A stretch of 64,000 nucleotides of DNA from an uncultured Saprospiraceae bacterium (GCA_937951615.1 CALFBH010000096.1:20222-84221); one strand, 5' to 3'. Counted from the first letter of the stretch, positions 53,361 through 62,340 are shown. Made by a program: numbers and translations. The notes: generated by a model not told the origin, from the letters alone.

Positions 53361-53463
53361 AAGTGCTTGGACTCAACTAAACGCCACTTTCAATTTACAT
53401 AATTGGCTTATTGTCAATACTTTTTTGAATTTTAATTTGACGTTTGGATTTGTATTTCCACTT
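53361..53463 (+). repeat. Family D repeat, copy 3
   Basis: AAGTGCTTGGACTCAACTAA ... GATTTGTATTTCCACTT, 16 bp after family A copy 2. No gene in 53118-53512. Confidence 0.8.
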
Positions 53464-53512
53464 AATACATAAATCTTAAACGGTATATTTGGAAACTTGT
53501 TTTAAATAGATT

Positions 53513-53674
53513 TTATGCGGAACTATTTTGGACATTCTTCCACTTAAAAGACTTCTTATCCATTGCCCGCATGGTACAAAGTATCCCTTCTAAATGGTCG
53601 TACTCATGTTGCAATAATTCAGCCAAATCATTTTCCAATTTCCCGAGTAAGAGTAAATCTTTTAAACCTTTCAT
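53513..53674 (-). pseudogene. C-terminal remnant of a peptide deformylase gene
   Basis: Reading the minus strand from ATG 53674 gives 53 codons containing DLAELLQHEYDHLEGILCTMRAMDKKSFKWK. HEYDHLEG is the metal-binding/catalytic third motif of peptide deformylase (HExxH form), and the following segment fits the C-terminal helix. The first two motifs (GxGLAAPQ, EGCLS) are absent upstream; the preceding 90 bp are non-coding A/T-rich sequence. It is therefore a truncated deformylase copy, unless used as a very small protein. Confidence 0.7.
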
Positions 53675-53760
53675 TTTGCGCTGCGTTCAAATTAAAAAAG
53701 TATTACAAATTTACTACATTACAACTTCACAGATTAAGAAGTTTTAAATTTTCATGGATA

Positions 53761-54339
53761 ATGAAAAAAATCTTGCTGATAAATGGACATCCAGATAAAG
53801 AAAGTTATAATTATGCTTTATCAGAAGCATATAAGGCTGGTGCAATTGAATCGGGCGCAGCCTTTAAGCAAATAAATATCAGAGAATTGGACTTTAATCC
53901 TAATTTAGAATTTGGATACCGAAAACGGACAGAATTAGAACCTGACTTATTGGAAGCCCAGAAAAGTATCAAATGGGCAGACCACATCGTATGGGTTTAT
54001 CCGGTATGGTGGGGGAGTGTTCCTGCTATGATGAAAGGGTTTTTAGATCGGGTTTTGCTGCCTGGATTTGCCTTTAAAAAAAGAGAAGGCTCTGTTTGGT
54101 GGGATAAATTTCTATCCGGCAAAACGGCAAGAATTATTTGTACTTTGGATCAGCCGACTTGGTTTTATAGATGGATCAATGGTGGGCCGAGTCATTATGC
54201 TATGAAGAAACTGACCTGCCAGTTTGTGGGCATAAAACGGGTAAAAATTACAAGTATTGGCCCATTGAGGCTCTCAAAAGATACATTCAGAGAAAAATGG
54301 CTGAAAAAAGTAGAACGATTGGGGCGAATGGGGAAATAA
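53761..54339 (+). CDS. NAD(P)H-dependent flavin oxidoreductase (flavodoxin-like fold)
   Basis: 192 aa from ATG 53761 (MKKILLINGHPDKESYNYAL). An in-frame upstream extension overlaps the deformylase remnant and is rejected. FMN-binding features: the phosphate loop LINGHPDKES, WADHIVWVYPVWWGSVPAMMKGFLDRVLLPGFAF and CTLDQPTWFYRW. It belongs to the KefF/MdaB/NQO-like quinone reductase group, which reduces quinones or electrophiles with NAD(P)H. No potassium-efflux partner is near. It lies 80 nt before an acetyltransferase on the same strand. Confidence 0.9.
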   Translation: MKKILLINGHPDKESYNYALSEAYKAGAIESGAAFKQINIRELDFNPNLEFGYRKRTELEPDLLEAQKSIKWADHIVWVYPVWWGSVPAMMKGFLDRVLLPGFAFKKREGSVWWDKFLSGKTARIICTLDQPTWFYRWINGGPSHYAMKKLTCQFVGIKRVKITSIGPLRLSKDTFREKWLKKVERLGRMGK

Positions 54340-54422
54340 CTGGACTTTGGACAATGGGGTATTAGGAAATAGGCGTGCAAATCAATTAATGGTCAATTCC
54401 GAAAATATAAGATTGATATTAT

Positions 54423-54947
54423 ATGATAAATTTCACACCCTTCCCAAAACTAAGCACAGCAAGACTGAATTTGAGGCAACTGGAAAAAGGAGATGAAACA
54501 GATATTTTTTTCCTGCGTTCTGACAAAACGGTGAATCAATATGTCAAACGTCCGCAATCTAAGAGTATTGAAGATGCGATTGCTTTCATGAATAAGATCA
54601 ATACAGGCATTCAAAATAATGAATGGATTTACTGGGTAATTACGCTGAAAGATCATCCACAAATGATCGGGACCATTACGCTGTGGAATATCTCCGATGA
54701 CCAGAAAACCGCAGAAGTGGGTTATGACCTAAAGCCGATTTTTCAAGGAAAAGGCATTATGAATGAAGCCTTAGAAGCAGTGCTGCAATTTGGCTTTCAG
54801 CTTGGACTGGAAAAGATAGAGGCTTATACGCAGTGGAATAATATAGCATCCGTAAAGCTGCTGAAAAAGAATAGTTTCGAAGAAAATTCAGAAAAAAAAG
54901 ATGCAAATAATCCAGATAATCTTATCTTTGTTTTGAATAAAATTTAA
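54423..54947 (+). CDS. GNAT acetyltransferase (RimJ/RimL-like)
   Basis: 174 aa. Typical order: LSTARLNLRQLEKGDETDIFFLRSD, WVITLKDHPQMIGTITLW, AEVGYDLKPIFQGKGIMNEALEAVLQFGF (acetyl-CoA pyrophosphate loop Q-x-x-G-x-G/M) and IEAYTQWNNIASVKLLKKNSFEE. It acetylates an N-terminus or small amine; the substrate is undetermined. It ends 1 nt before the left 26-bp repeat that flanks the CRISPR array. Confidence 0.92.
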   Translation: MINFTPFPKLSTARLNLRQLEKGDETDIFFLRSDKTVNQYVKRPQSKSIEDAIAFMNKINTGIQNNEWIYWVITLKDHPQMIGTITLWNISDDQKTAEVGYDLKPIFQGKGIMNEALEAVLQFGFQLGLEKIEAYTQWNNIASVKLLKKNSFEENSEKKDANNPDNLIFVLNKI

Positions 54948-54948
54948 A

Positions 54949-54974
54949 GACAGACAGGAATATCTGTGCTACTT
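54949..54974 (+). repeat. 26-bp direct repeat, left of the CRISPR array
   Basis: GACAGACAGGAATATCTGTG then CTACTT; 24/26 identical and same orientation as 56236-56261. Confidence 0.75.
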
Positions 54975-55029
54975 GCCGGGTACAAAATTATTTGAAGCAC
55001 CTTAAAAATACCGTTCAAATATATGATTT

Positions 55030-55162
55030 CCAGTGCTTTGTGTTTACGAAAAATGGTCAAAAATGACTAAAAACACACTTTAAAGAGATAAAATAATTGA
55101 AAATAAATAATAATAAATTTACGATAAGTAGATGATTTGTAATATCTTAGCAGCTAATACGG
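55030..55162 (+). other. Putative CRISPR leader
   Basis: An A/T-rich, non-coding stretch directly before the first repeat, with AAAATAATTGAAAATAAATA and TTTACGATAAGTAGATG. The degenerate repeat is at the other end, so the leader should be here and transcription rightwards. Inferred from position only. Confidence 0.55.
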
Positions 55163-56149
55163 CTTTTAAACCATTGTCCAGTTAAGGTAGGATTGAAATT
55201 CTGTTATCTGCGCTCGTATGGACTTTATATCGTAATCTTTTAAACCATTGTCCAGTTAAGGTAGGATTGAAATATCTGGAATCTGTCTTGTCGCTGAATC
55301 GGAGAGTTACTTTTAAACCATTGTCCAGTTAAGGTAGGATTGAAATGTAATGACCGAAATCACGCAAAAGCACTGGAGCGTACTTTTAAACCATCGTCCA
55401 GTTAAGGTAGGATTGAAATAACTGTCATCTGAAAAAATGGCTTTTTTCGGATGCACTTTTAAACCATTGTCCAGTTAAGGTAGGATTGAAATTTATTATA
55501 ATAATAATATATAAGCAATGTACAATGCGCTTTTAAACCATCGTCCAGTTAAGGTAGGATTGAAATGATGGAGAAACCGATTATATAGGTGCTTTAGGGA
55601 TTCTTTTAAACCATCGTCCAGTTAAGGTAGGATTGAAATTGGTTCATTATGCGCTTATATGCTGCCAGGTTATTGCTTTTAAACCATCGTCCAGTTAAGG
55701 TAGGATTGAAATTCAATGAACTTGGCGGAGTTGAGCTTTTCAAAGTTCTTTTAAACCATTGTCCAGTTAAGGTAGGATTGAAATATCAATTAGTAAGTCC
55801 GCATTATTGGTGTTGTTAAGCTTTTAAACCATTGTCCAGTTAAGGTAGGATTGAAATACATAAAATACCTCATCATCATGATCCATGATCGCTCTTTTAA
55901 ACCATTGTCCAGTTAAGGTAGGATTGAAATCCACAAAGTCACAGGGATTATCATACTCCTCACACCATCTTTTAAACCATTGTCCAGTTAAGGTAGGATT
56001 GAAATCCACAAAGTCACAGGGATCATCATACTCCTCACACCATCTTTTAAACCATTGTCCAGTTAAGGTAGGATTGAAATCCAGTTTCTATATAATAGTC
56101 TTGTATGGTTTTTACCATTCTTTTAAACCATTGTCCAGTTAAGGTAGGA
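55163..56149 (+). CRISPR. CRISPR array, 14 repeats / 13 spacers, no cas genes nearby
   Basis: The 37-bp repeat reads CTTTTAAACCATTGTCCAGT then TAAGGTAGGATTGAAAT. Repeat starts: 55163, 55237, 55310, 55383, 55456, 55530, 55603, 55676, 55748, 55821, 55894, 55969, 56044, 56120. Spacers are 35-39 bp. Repeats 4, 6, 7 and 8 carry T to C (CCATCG). The last repeat matches for 30 bp (to 56149) and then diverges, marking the trailer end. The repeat's 3' end ATTGAAAT resembles the ATTGAAA(C) 5' handle of type I-B/III crRNAs. Spacers 11 and 12 are identical except for one base. No Cas protein is recognisable anywhere in the window. Confidence 0.98.
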
Positions 56150-56235
56150 CTATGAGCAAGTGATGGCATAGCCAAAAATGCTTTGGGAAACCATTTTAAC
56201 GCAGCGAACCGCGACAGCGGGCGGGAAGCGATATT

Positions 56236-56261
56236 GACAGACAGGAATGTGTGTGCTACTT
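56236..56261 (+). repeat. 26-bp direct repeat, right of the CRISPR array
   Basis: GACAGACAGGAATGTGTGTG then CTACTT; partner of 54949-54974. Confidence 0.75.
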
Positions 56262-56307
56262 TTGGGGCAACTGAAGTTGCTGATACGTTTGTCCTTTAAG
56301 CTAGAAT

Positions 56308-56350
56308 AAAAAAAGACCTGATAGATTTTTAAAATCTATCAGGTCTTTTC
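56308..56350. terminator. Bidirectional terminator
   Basis: AAAAGACCTGATAGATTTT and complement (56311-56349) with A-run and T-run on the two sides. It lies 68 nt after the stop of the methyltransferase gene (minus strand) and could also stop CRISPR read-through from the left. ATTCGTAATT repeats follow (56369-56418). Confidence 0.85.
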
Positions 56351-56417
56351 CATTTAAGCCTAGCAATTAATGATTCGTAATTACCTCATTCGTAATTCGT
56401 AATTAACCCATTCGTAA

Positions 56418-56966
56418 TTAAACTTTGCGGCAATGATGCACAAAACCAGCCGGAAAATTAGTGGTGCGAATCAATTCAAATTCATCAAAAACGGATTTGA
56501 ATTTTTTGACGTAGATTTTGGAATACAGAATTTGGCTAAAATAAGCATCGTCTTTCATCGCCTGGTATGCGCCATCCAGAATGGCGTCCATTTTTTCTTT
56601 TGCAATAAAGGTAAAAGGCAAAGAAGACACAATCGCATCTACAGGTCGGTTGATGTGTTTGGACAAATTTTCTGCGCTGTCATTGATGATGGTAAAACGC
56701 TCGTCTATTAAGTGCTGCCCGACGTGGCTGCAAAAGTCCTCATTGATTTCAAAAGAATATAGTCGGGAAGTCGGAGAGATATTTTTTAATATCTCGCGTG
56801 TGATGTTGCCATGCCCCAAACCAAATTCTATAATAGTGAGGTTGTCGCCTTTGGGCAGTCGCGAGCAAATCTCAATTTCTACCTCTTTACTCGTCTCCGA
56901 GACCGCTCCTGTTGTCAAAATATTTTTGGCAAACTGAAAAGCTGTTTTTATTTTTTGTTTCTCCAT
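56418..56966 (-). CDS. Class I SAM-dependent methyltransferase (phospholipid N-methyltransferase-like)
   Basis: 182 aa. Opening AFQFAKNILTTGAVSETSKEVE resembles the start of PmtA-type phospholipid and KsgA-related methyltransferases. The SAM-binding loop is TIIEFGLGHGNITREIL, the acidic residue follows in YSFEINEDFC, and motif IV is AIVSSLPFTFIAKE. The likely substrate is phosphatidylethanolamine or another lipid amine, though rRNA adenine cannot be excluded. A solitary gene with its own terminator, divergent from the DASH cryptochrome gene. Confidence 0.87.
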   Translation of the reverse strand: MEKQKIKTAFQFAKNILTTGAVSETSKEVEIEICSRLPKGDNLTIIEFGLGHGNITREILKNISPTSRLYSFEINEDFCSHVGQHLIDERFTIINDSAENLSKHINRPVDAIVSSLPFTFIAKEKMDAILDGAYQAMKDDAYFSQILYSKIYVKKFKSVFDEFELIRTTNFPAGFVHHCRKV

Positions 56967-57095
56967 AATATTTACATGTTATAAGAGCGCAAATATATGA
57001 AAAAATAAACATGTACCAAGTAGCTCTAAAATTAATTCTATGAATTGCTAATAATAAAAGACTTCAAAAAAAATGTTGCATTTTATCAACTTAAA

Positions 57096-57116
57096 AAAGG
57101 TACAATTGTTACCTTT
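57096..57116. promoter_or_regulatory. Palindrome over the promoter of the cryptochrome gene
   Basis: AAAGGTA (57096-57102), 7 nt, TACCTTT (57110-57116). It overlaps TACAATTG, a near -7 element 22 nt after TTG 57076-57078. A light- or stress-responsive repressor could bind here; no regulator gene is adjacent. Confidence 0.45.
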
Positions 57117-57140
57117 ATGTCCTTCATTTACAAACATTAT

Positions 57141-58589
57141 ATGCAGCTTTCAAGAACGCACAACCGTATTATTGTCTGGTTTAGACAAGACCTTCGCATA
57201 CACGACAACGAAGCATTGGATTACGCTTTGGAACGTGGTGATGAAGTCATTCCCGTTTATGTATTTGATGAACGGATGTTTAAGGGAGTGACTAAATATG
57301 GCTTTCCTAAAACAGGTAAATACCGGGCGAAGTTTTTGATAGAGTGCGTGGAAGACTTGAGAGCCTCCTTTCAGAAATTAGGAACTGAGTTGATTGTCAG
57401 AGTTGGCAAACCAGAAGAAGAAATATACAAGATAGCCTGCCAAACCGAGGCGAGTTGGGTGTTCTGCAATCGAGAAAGAATGCAGGAGGAAGTAGATGTG
57501 CAGGATGCCTTGGAACGCAACCTGTGGAAAGAGGCGATGGAAATCCATTTTTTCAGAGGCAAAATGTTGTACTATACACAAGATTTGCCCTTTCCAGTTT
57601 CGCATTGCCCGGATACTTTTACTACTTTTCGTAAAGAAGTGGAGCGTTATGTTCCGATTCGGGAATCCTTGCCCGCGCCTACCAGAATCAATAAGCCTAC
57701 TGTAAATGTTGCCGCTGGAGATATGCCCAAGCTCTCAGATTTCGGACATGAGGATTTCGAAGTAGATAAACGGGCAGCCTTGGCTTTTCAAGGCGGAGAA
57801 ACTGCTGCACTACAACATTTAAGGGACTATTTGTGGGAAAAAGACCTATTAAGAACCTATAAAGAAACGCGGAATGGCTTGATCGGTAAAGACTATTCTT
57901 CCAAATTGTCGCCCTGGCTGGCGCAAGGTTGTGTTTCTCCCAAAAAAGTGTATTCGGAAATTAAAAAATACGAGCAAGAACGGGTCAAAAATGAATCAAC
58001 TTATTGGTTATTCTTTGAGTTATTATGGCGCGATTTTTTCCGATTGATGGGAAAGAAACATGGTAATGCCATTTTTAGAAAAGAAGGAACAAAAGGAGAG
58101 GAGAGCCAGAAACTAGAAGAAGATGCCACCAAATTTCGTATCTGGCAGGAAGCTCGTACCGGAGTGCCTTTTATTGATGCGAATATGAGGGAATTGAATT
58201 TGACGGGATTTATGTCGAATCGGGGACGGCAAAATGTAGCGAGTTTTCTAGTGCATGATCTGGAAGTCAATTGGCAAATGGGGGCAGAATATTTCGAGTC
58301 TTTATTGATTGATTATGATGTGTGCAGCAATTGGGGCAACTGGAATTACATCGCAGGTGTAGGAAGTGATCCGCGTGAAGACCGATGTTTTAATATATTG
58401 ACACAGGCTAAGAAATACGACTCGCATGGAGCGTATGTCAAACTCTGGTTGCCTGAATTGGCGGATATTCCGGACAAAAAAATACATGAACCAGATACCC
58501 TGAGTGCTGTTGAACAAGAGGAAGTGCATGTGAAATTGGGGGCGGATTATCCCAAAGCAGTGGTTAGTACTAGTCGGTGGAGAAGATAA
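57141..58589 (+). CDS. DASH-family cryptochrome/photolyase
   Basis: 482 aa from ATG 57141 (MQLSRTHNRIIVWFRQDLRIHDNEAL). Earlier in-frame ATGs (57045, 57117) fall before or beside the palindromic promoter. The antenna domain runs to about residue 150; the DASH-specific PDTFTTFRKEVE follows; the FAD domain carries YKETRNGLIGKDYSSKLSPWLAQGCVSPK, YWLFFELLWRDFFRLM, GVPFIDANMRELNLTGFMSNRGRQNVASFL and DYDVCSNWGNWNYIAGVGSDPREDR. It repairs cyclobutane dimers in single-stranded DNA and may sense blue light. No carotenoid or MerR genes near. Confidence 0.96.
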   Translation: MQLSRTHNRIIVWFRQDLRIHDNEALDYALERGDEVIPVYVFDERMFKGVTKYGFPKTGKYRAKFLIECVEDLRASFQKLGTELIVRVGKPEEEIYKIACQTEASWVFCNRERMQEEVDVQDALERNLWKEAMEIHFFRGKMLYYTQDLPFPVSHCPDTFTTFRKEVERYVPIRESLPAPTRINKPTVNVAAGDMPKLSDFGHEDFEVDKRAALAFQGGETAALQHLRDYLWEKDLLRTYKETRNGLIGKDYSSKLSPWLAQGCVSPKKVYSEIKKYEQERVKNESTYWLFFELLWRDFFRLMGKKHGNAIFRKEGTKGEESQKLEEDATKFRIWQEARTGVPFIDANMRELNLTGFMSNRGRQNVASFLVHDLEVNWQMGAEYFESLLIDYDVCSNWGNWNYIAGVGSDPREDRCFNILTQAKKYDSHGAYVKLWLPELADIPDKKIHEPDTLSAVEQEEVHVKLGADYPKAVVSTSRWRR

Positions 58590-58690
58590 AAACAAGCACC
58601 AAACTTCAAAAAACAAATTCCAAAAAGCCTATTTGTGAGTATTATTTTATTTTGGAATTTGCAATTTTATTTTTTGGAATTTATAACAAA

Positions 58691-59437
58691 ATGTACAAGA
58701 ACAAAAAAGTAGTCGTCGTTTTACCCGCTTATAATGCAGCGCTGACACTAGAAAAAACCTACGGAGAAATTCCAATGGATATTGTAGATGAAGTCATTCT
58801 CTGTGATGATGCCAGCACAGACAATACCGTGGAAGTAGGTGAACAACTTGGCATTCGCCACATCATCAGACACGAAAAAAATACAGGATACGGAGGCAAT
58901 CAAAAAAGCCTGTACAATAAAGCACTAGCTCTTGGTGGTGATATTGTCATCATGCTGCATCCTGATTACCAATACACGCCTAAGCTGATACCGGCAATGG
59001 TCAATATCATTGGAGATGATTTGTATCCAGTGGTTTTAGGGTCGAGAATATTGGGTAAAGGAGCTTTGCGCGGCGGTATGCCCATGTATAAATATATTGC
59101 CAATCGTTTTCTTACGTTTACACAAAATGTATTGGTCAATCACAAACTATCAGAATACCATACTGGCTATCGGGCATTCAGCAAAGAAGTACTGGAAGGC
59201 ATCAATTTCAATCAGAATAACGATGATTTTGTTTTTGATAATGAAATGCTTTCGCAAATTATTTATGCAGGCTACGGCATTGCAGAGGTGACTTGTCCAA
59301 CGAAGTATTTTGAAGAGGCTTCTTCTATTAATTTCAGACGTAGTGCTAAGTATGGACTTGGTGTGTTACGGGTGTCGCTTGGTCATTTCTTTCAGCGACT
59401 TGGATTGGTGAAGTTGAACATGTATCAGAAGAAGTAA
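58691..59437 (+). CDS. Family 2 glycosyltransferase (DPM1-like)
   Basis: 248 aa from ATG 58691 (MYKNKKVVVVLPAYNAALTLEKTY). The longer in-frame start (58577) adds hydrophobic, repeat-like residues overlapping the cryptochrome stop. GT-A motifs: VVVLPAYNAA, VDEVILCDDASTDNT, NTGYGGNQKSLYNKAL, IVIMLHPDYQY (DxD-like), LGSRILGKGALRGG and FVFDNEMLSQII. It matches soluble dolichyl/polyprenyl-phosphate mannose-synthase-like enzymes without the membrane tail. It probably builds a lipid-linked sugar or surface glycan. No glycan cluster adjacent. Confidence 0.92.
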   Translation: MYKNKKVVVVLPAYNAALTLEKTYGEIPMDIVDEVILCDDASTDNTVEVGEQLGIRHIIRHEKNTGYGGNQKSLYNKALALGGDIVIMLHPDYQYTPKLIPAMVNIIGDDLYPVVLGSRILGKGALRGGMPMYKYIANRFLTFTQNVLVNHKLSEYHTGYRAFSKEVLEGINFNQNNDDFVFDNEMLSQIIYAGYGIAEVTCPTKYFEEASSINFRRSAKYGLGVLRVSLGHFFQRLGLVKLNMYQKK

Positions 59438-59440
59438 ACG

Positions 59441-59553
59441 TAGGTTTCGTAAACTTGTGGGCAAGCTTTTAGAGAAGGAAGTTTGCTAAACCTGTCACTG
59501 GAAAGTTTAGCAAACTCGCTTTGCGCAAACCACGCGCTCAAGTTTACGAAACT
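59441..59553. repeat. Palindromic element H
   Basis: GTTTCGTAAACTTG near 59444 and complement CAAGTTTACGAAAC near 59539. An inner GTTTGCTAAAC/GTTTAGCAAAC pair (59480-59517) makes a nested hairpin. It lies between the convergent GT2 and adhesin-like genes and may also stop transcription. Confidence 0.7.
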
Positions 59554-59568
59554 ACCAAATTCCCCAAC

Positions 59569-62301
59569 CTACCGTATCAAAGTCACACTTCCCTTATACG
59601 GCAATTCCTCTCCATCATCAAATAGTATAGTGGCATAATAAGTATAAACGCCAGAAGATAATTCTTGGCCTCGATGAGTGCCATCCCAGCCAGCATCAGG
59701 ACTGTTCAGTGGGGCATCAGTTATGCTGTACACTAAGCCTCCCCATCGGTCATAGACATTGAATAAGGTAATTATTGTTGCGCCTTTTCCTCCATGTATC
59801 ATGAAGAAGTCATTGGCATTATCGCCATTGGGCGTGAAGGCAGTGGGGATGAATATACGTTGTGTTTCGACGACATTGACACGAATTTCATCAGAAGCTT
59901 CGCAGCCATTTTCGTTGATAATATTTAAAGTATAAACAATATCGTATAAGGGCTGAACCAATGGATTAAGACAATCTGTACAACTCATTGTACCTTCGGG
60001 TGAAGCACTTGTCCATTCATAAGTATAATTGCCGGGAATGCTGATAGATGGATTTAAAATAATAGAATCTCCATATTCCAAATCAATATCTTCACCTGCA
60101 TCCAAAAGGAGTTCGGGCGGCTCCGTGATAGCGAAATTCTGAGTGGCGATACAGCCTTCATCATCCTGGATATAGAAAGTATAATCACCTGCTTCTAAGC
60201 GAATGAAAGTCGGACTGGATTCGTAGGTGATACCGTCCAGAGAATAAGTGTATAAACCAATTCCACCGCCACCAGAGACATTGCTGATGGTTACAGAACC
60301 TGTGTCATCGCCATAACAATCCAGTGCGCTTTGAGAAAAATCATAAGCAATTAGAGGAGGTTCAGTTAAGGCGATACTTTGAATTTCAATACAGCCATTG
60401 GCATCTGTTGTCGTCACGGTATAATTCCCGGCGATTAGGTTGTTGGCTACTGCAAGGCTGTCGCCATTGCTCCACTGAAAGGTGTAGCCTGCTGTTCCGC
60501 CGCTGACTTCTGTAGCAATGAGTCCATCGCTATTGCCACCACAAATGGGTTCAATTGTACTGAGTATTGTATTTAATGGAGCTTCAGGTTGGAGGACTTC
60601 TACGTTAATCACCGAAGAGCAATTGATGAAGTCGGTAATTGTAAGGGCATGAATACCTGCTGGCATATTATAAGAAGTATCCGTCAGTTGTCCATTGTCC
60701 CAAAGAAAAGTATAAGGTGGGATTCCGCCTTGGGGAACAATCCATGCTGAGCCGTCATTAGAACCAAAACAAGAAGCTGGGGCAGTGTCAGTTTGTGCAA
60801 TAATTTCATCTGGTCCATCAATAGTGACAGTTGTTGTGATGGTACAGCCTTCCAAATCAGTTACGCTGACGGTATGCTCACCAGTTGTGAGTTGGCTGGC
60901 ATTTGTGCCTGTTTCACCATTGTCCCATTCAAAAGTATAAGTTCCCATACCTCCGCTTGCTACTACGCTTGCCGCGCCGTCAGGGCTATTGAAGCAACTC
61001 GCAGCTTGGCTTGGAGTGGCTACAGGGAGGAGGTCAGTATCATAAACCAGTGTTACGCTAGCGGTGCTTTCACAATTGTCAAAATCCGTTACCGTAAGGT
61101 CATAAATGCCTACAGGCAAACCAGATTGTACAGGGCTGCTAGAACCATTGCTCCAGCTATAAGAAAAAGGAGGTGAGCCGCCACCAGTGACTGTAGCGGA
61201 GAAAGTACCATCAGGTGTGCTACAGTTTACAGCCGTACTTGTGATGTCTATTATAATGGGATTGGCTACTGCCATAATAGCAGAAGTGGTAGCGGTACAG
61301 CCATTGCCATCTGTTACCGTAACTTCATAAGTCCCTAGCGTTAAATCTTCTAGGTTGTCGATAGTTTGTCCACTTGACCAGGCAAAAGAGTAGGGGAGTG
61401 CGCCGCCGGAAGTAGCTAAGTCTATAGTCCCATCTGTACTGTTGGCACAAGTGAGCGAACTTGGGCTAGCAGCAACTGCCAAATCATTTGGACATGGATT
61501 GGTACAAATAACTTCTGCAATCCAGCCTAGCGATTCTTCGCCAAATGAATTGGATTCAAAAATAAAAGTCAGGCAGTTGCTTGAATTAGTTGAGGTGACG
61601 GTACCCGGAGAATTGCCGCCTGTATGTGTGGTGAAACTACCCGCAGCTATATTATTATCAAAAACAGTCATCACATCTCCATCTAGTGCCAGTTCGAACT
61701 GGCTGAAATCAACAGTTAGCGGAGCATTGCCGCCACATATTGTGACGCCGTAGTCCTCGTTATTACCATAAGGATTATTCGCACCACCTGTATCGGTAAA
61801 CATACTGCCGCAGGCGGGCGTAGGAATGACAGGTGTTGCCTGTGTATCGCCATCCAGTATCGCACAACCGCCAGGCGTATTGACACCAGAGAGTGTAACG
61901 GTAGCAGTTGCAGGAAAACCATCAAGGGTCAGGGTATATTCAAAGCAGGTGTTTTGATTGGGAGCGACAAAAAAATCAGTGCCATTATAACTGTAAGTCA
62001 CGTCGCCATTATCGAAACTGCCTGTAGCAATGTAGGTGCCATTGATAAGCGTAGCAGGATAAAAACCAACAATATTTACATCACTGATGTCGATGGTAAA
62101 ACCATCTTCCGAGCCGCCATCGCCGATACAATTTTCAATGTCAATAGTATATAAACCATCACCAATGTATTGAATATTTCCGGCTGATTGGGTTGCAGTA
62201 TTATCGCAGGCAAATGACCATTCAGAATGGAATGAAAAAATAAGAAGCGACAAACTATATAAAGCAATACGGGGAAAGATGCCTAAACGTGATTTTTGCA
62301 T
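59569..62301 (-). CDS. Large SprB-repeat surface protein with gliding-motility/T9SS C-terminal domain
   Basis: 910 aa from ATG 62301 (MQKSRLGIFPRIALYSLSLLIFSFHS; three residues shorter than the first ATG). After the signal peptide and a CUB/jelly-roll-like N-terminal region (to about 270) come six SprB/Ig-like repeats of about 75 residues, each with SC/TC..S-DG...GG..PY.F.WS/DNG and a TVTD..GC end. A PKD-like segment (LLLDAGEDIDLEYGDS) and the type B T9SS tail RIFIPTAFTPNGDNANDFFMIHG...GVYTYYATILFDDG...KGSVTLIR complete it. Such proteins are carried by the T9SS and act as adhesins in gliding or biofilm. No other gliding genes here. Confidence 0.93.
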   Translation of the reverse strand: MQKSRLGIFPRIALYSLSLLIFSFHSEWSFACDNTATQSAGNIQYIGDGLYTIDIENCIGDGGSEDGFTIDISDVNIVGFYPATLINGTYIATGSFDNGDVTYSYNGTDFFVAPNQNTCFEYTLTLDGFPATATVTLSGVNTPGGCAILDGDTQATPVIPTPACGSMFTDTGGANNPYGNNEDYGVTICGGNAPLTVDFSQFELALDGDVMTVFDNNIAAGSFTTHTGGNSPGTVTSTNSSNCLTFIFESNSFGEESLGWIAEVICTNPCPNDLAVAASPSSLTCANSTDGTIDLATSGGALPYSFAWSSGQTIDNLEDLTLGTYEVTVTDGNGCTATTSAIMAVANPIIIDITSTAVNCSTPDGTFSATVTGGGSPPFSYSWSNGSSSPVQSGLPVGIYDLTVTDFDNCESTASVTLVYDTDLLPVATPSQAASCFNSPDGAASVVASGGMGTYTFEWDNGETGTNASQLTTGEHTVSVTDLEGCTITTTVTIDGPDEIIAQTDTAPASCFGSNDGSAWIVPQGGIPPYTFLWDNGQLTDTSYNMPAGIHALTITDFINCSSVINVEVLQPEAPLNTILSTIEPICGGNSDGLIATEVSGGTAGYTFQWSNGDSLAVANNLIAGNYTVTTTDANGCIEIQSIALTEPPLIAYDFSQSALDCYGDDTGSVTISNVSGGGGIGLYTYSLDGITYESSPTFIRLEAGDYTFYIQDDEGCIATQNFAITEPPELLLDAGEDIDLEYGDSIILNPSISIPGNYTYEWTSASPEGTMSCTDCLNPLVQPLYDIVYTLNIINENGCEASDEIRVNVVETQRIFIPTAFTPNGDNANDFFMIHGGKGATIITLFNVYDRWGGLVYSITDAPLNSPDAGWDGTHRGQELSSGVYTYYATILFDDGEELPYKGSVTLIR

Positions 62302-62340
62302 GGGTAGCACTCTAGATTTGTTTTTTGTTTGGAAAACTGA

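Noticed and set aside
53563..53760. N-terminal extension of the flavin oxidoreductase gene
   Set aside because: It reads antisense through the deformylase remnant. The family start MKKILLINGHPD is at 53761.
55824..56142. Two overlapping open frames (61 and 85 codons) on opposite strands
   Set aside because: They are translations of CRISPR repeats and spacers, as shown by the recurring LNHCPVKVGLKS / NPTLTGQWFKR peptides.
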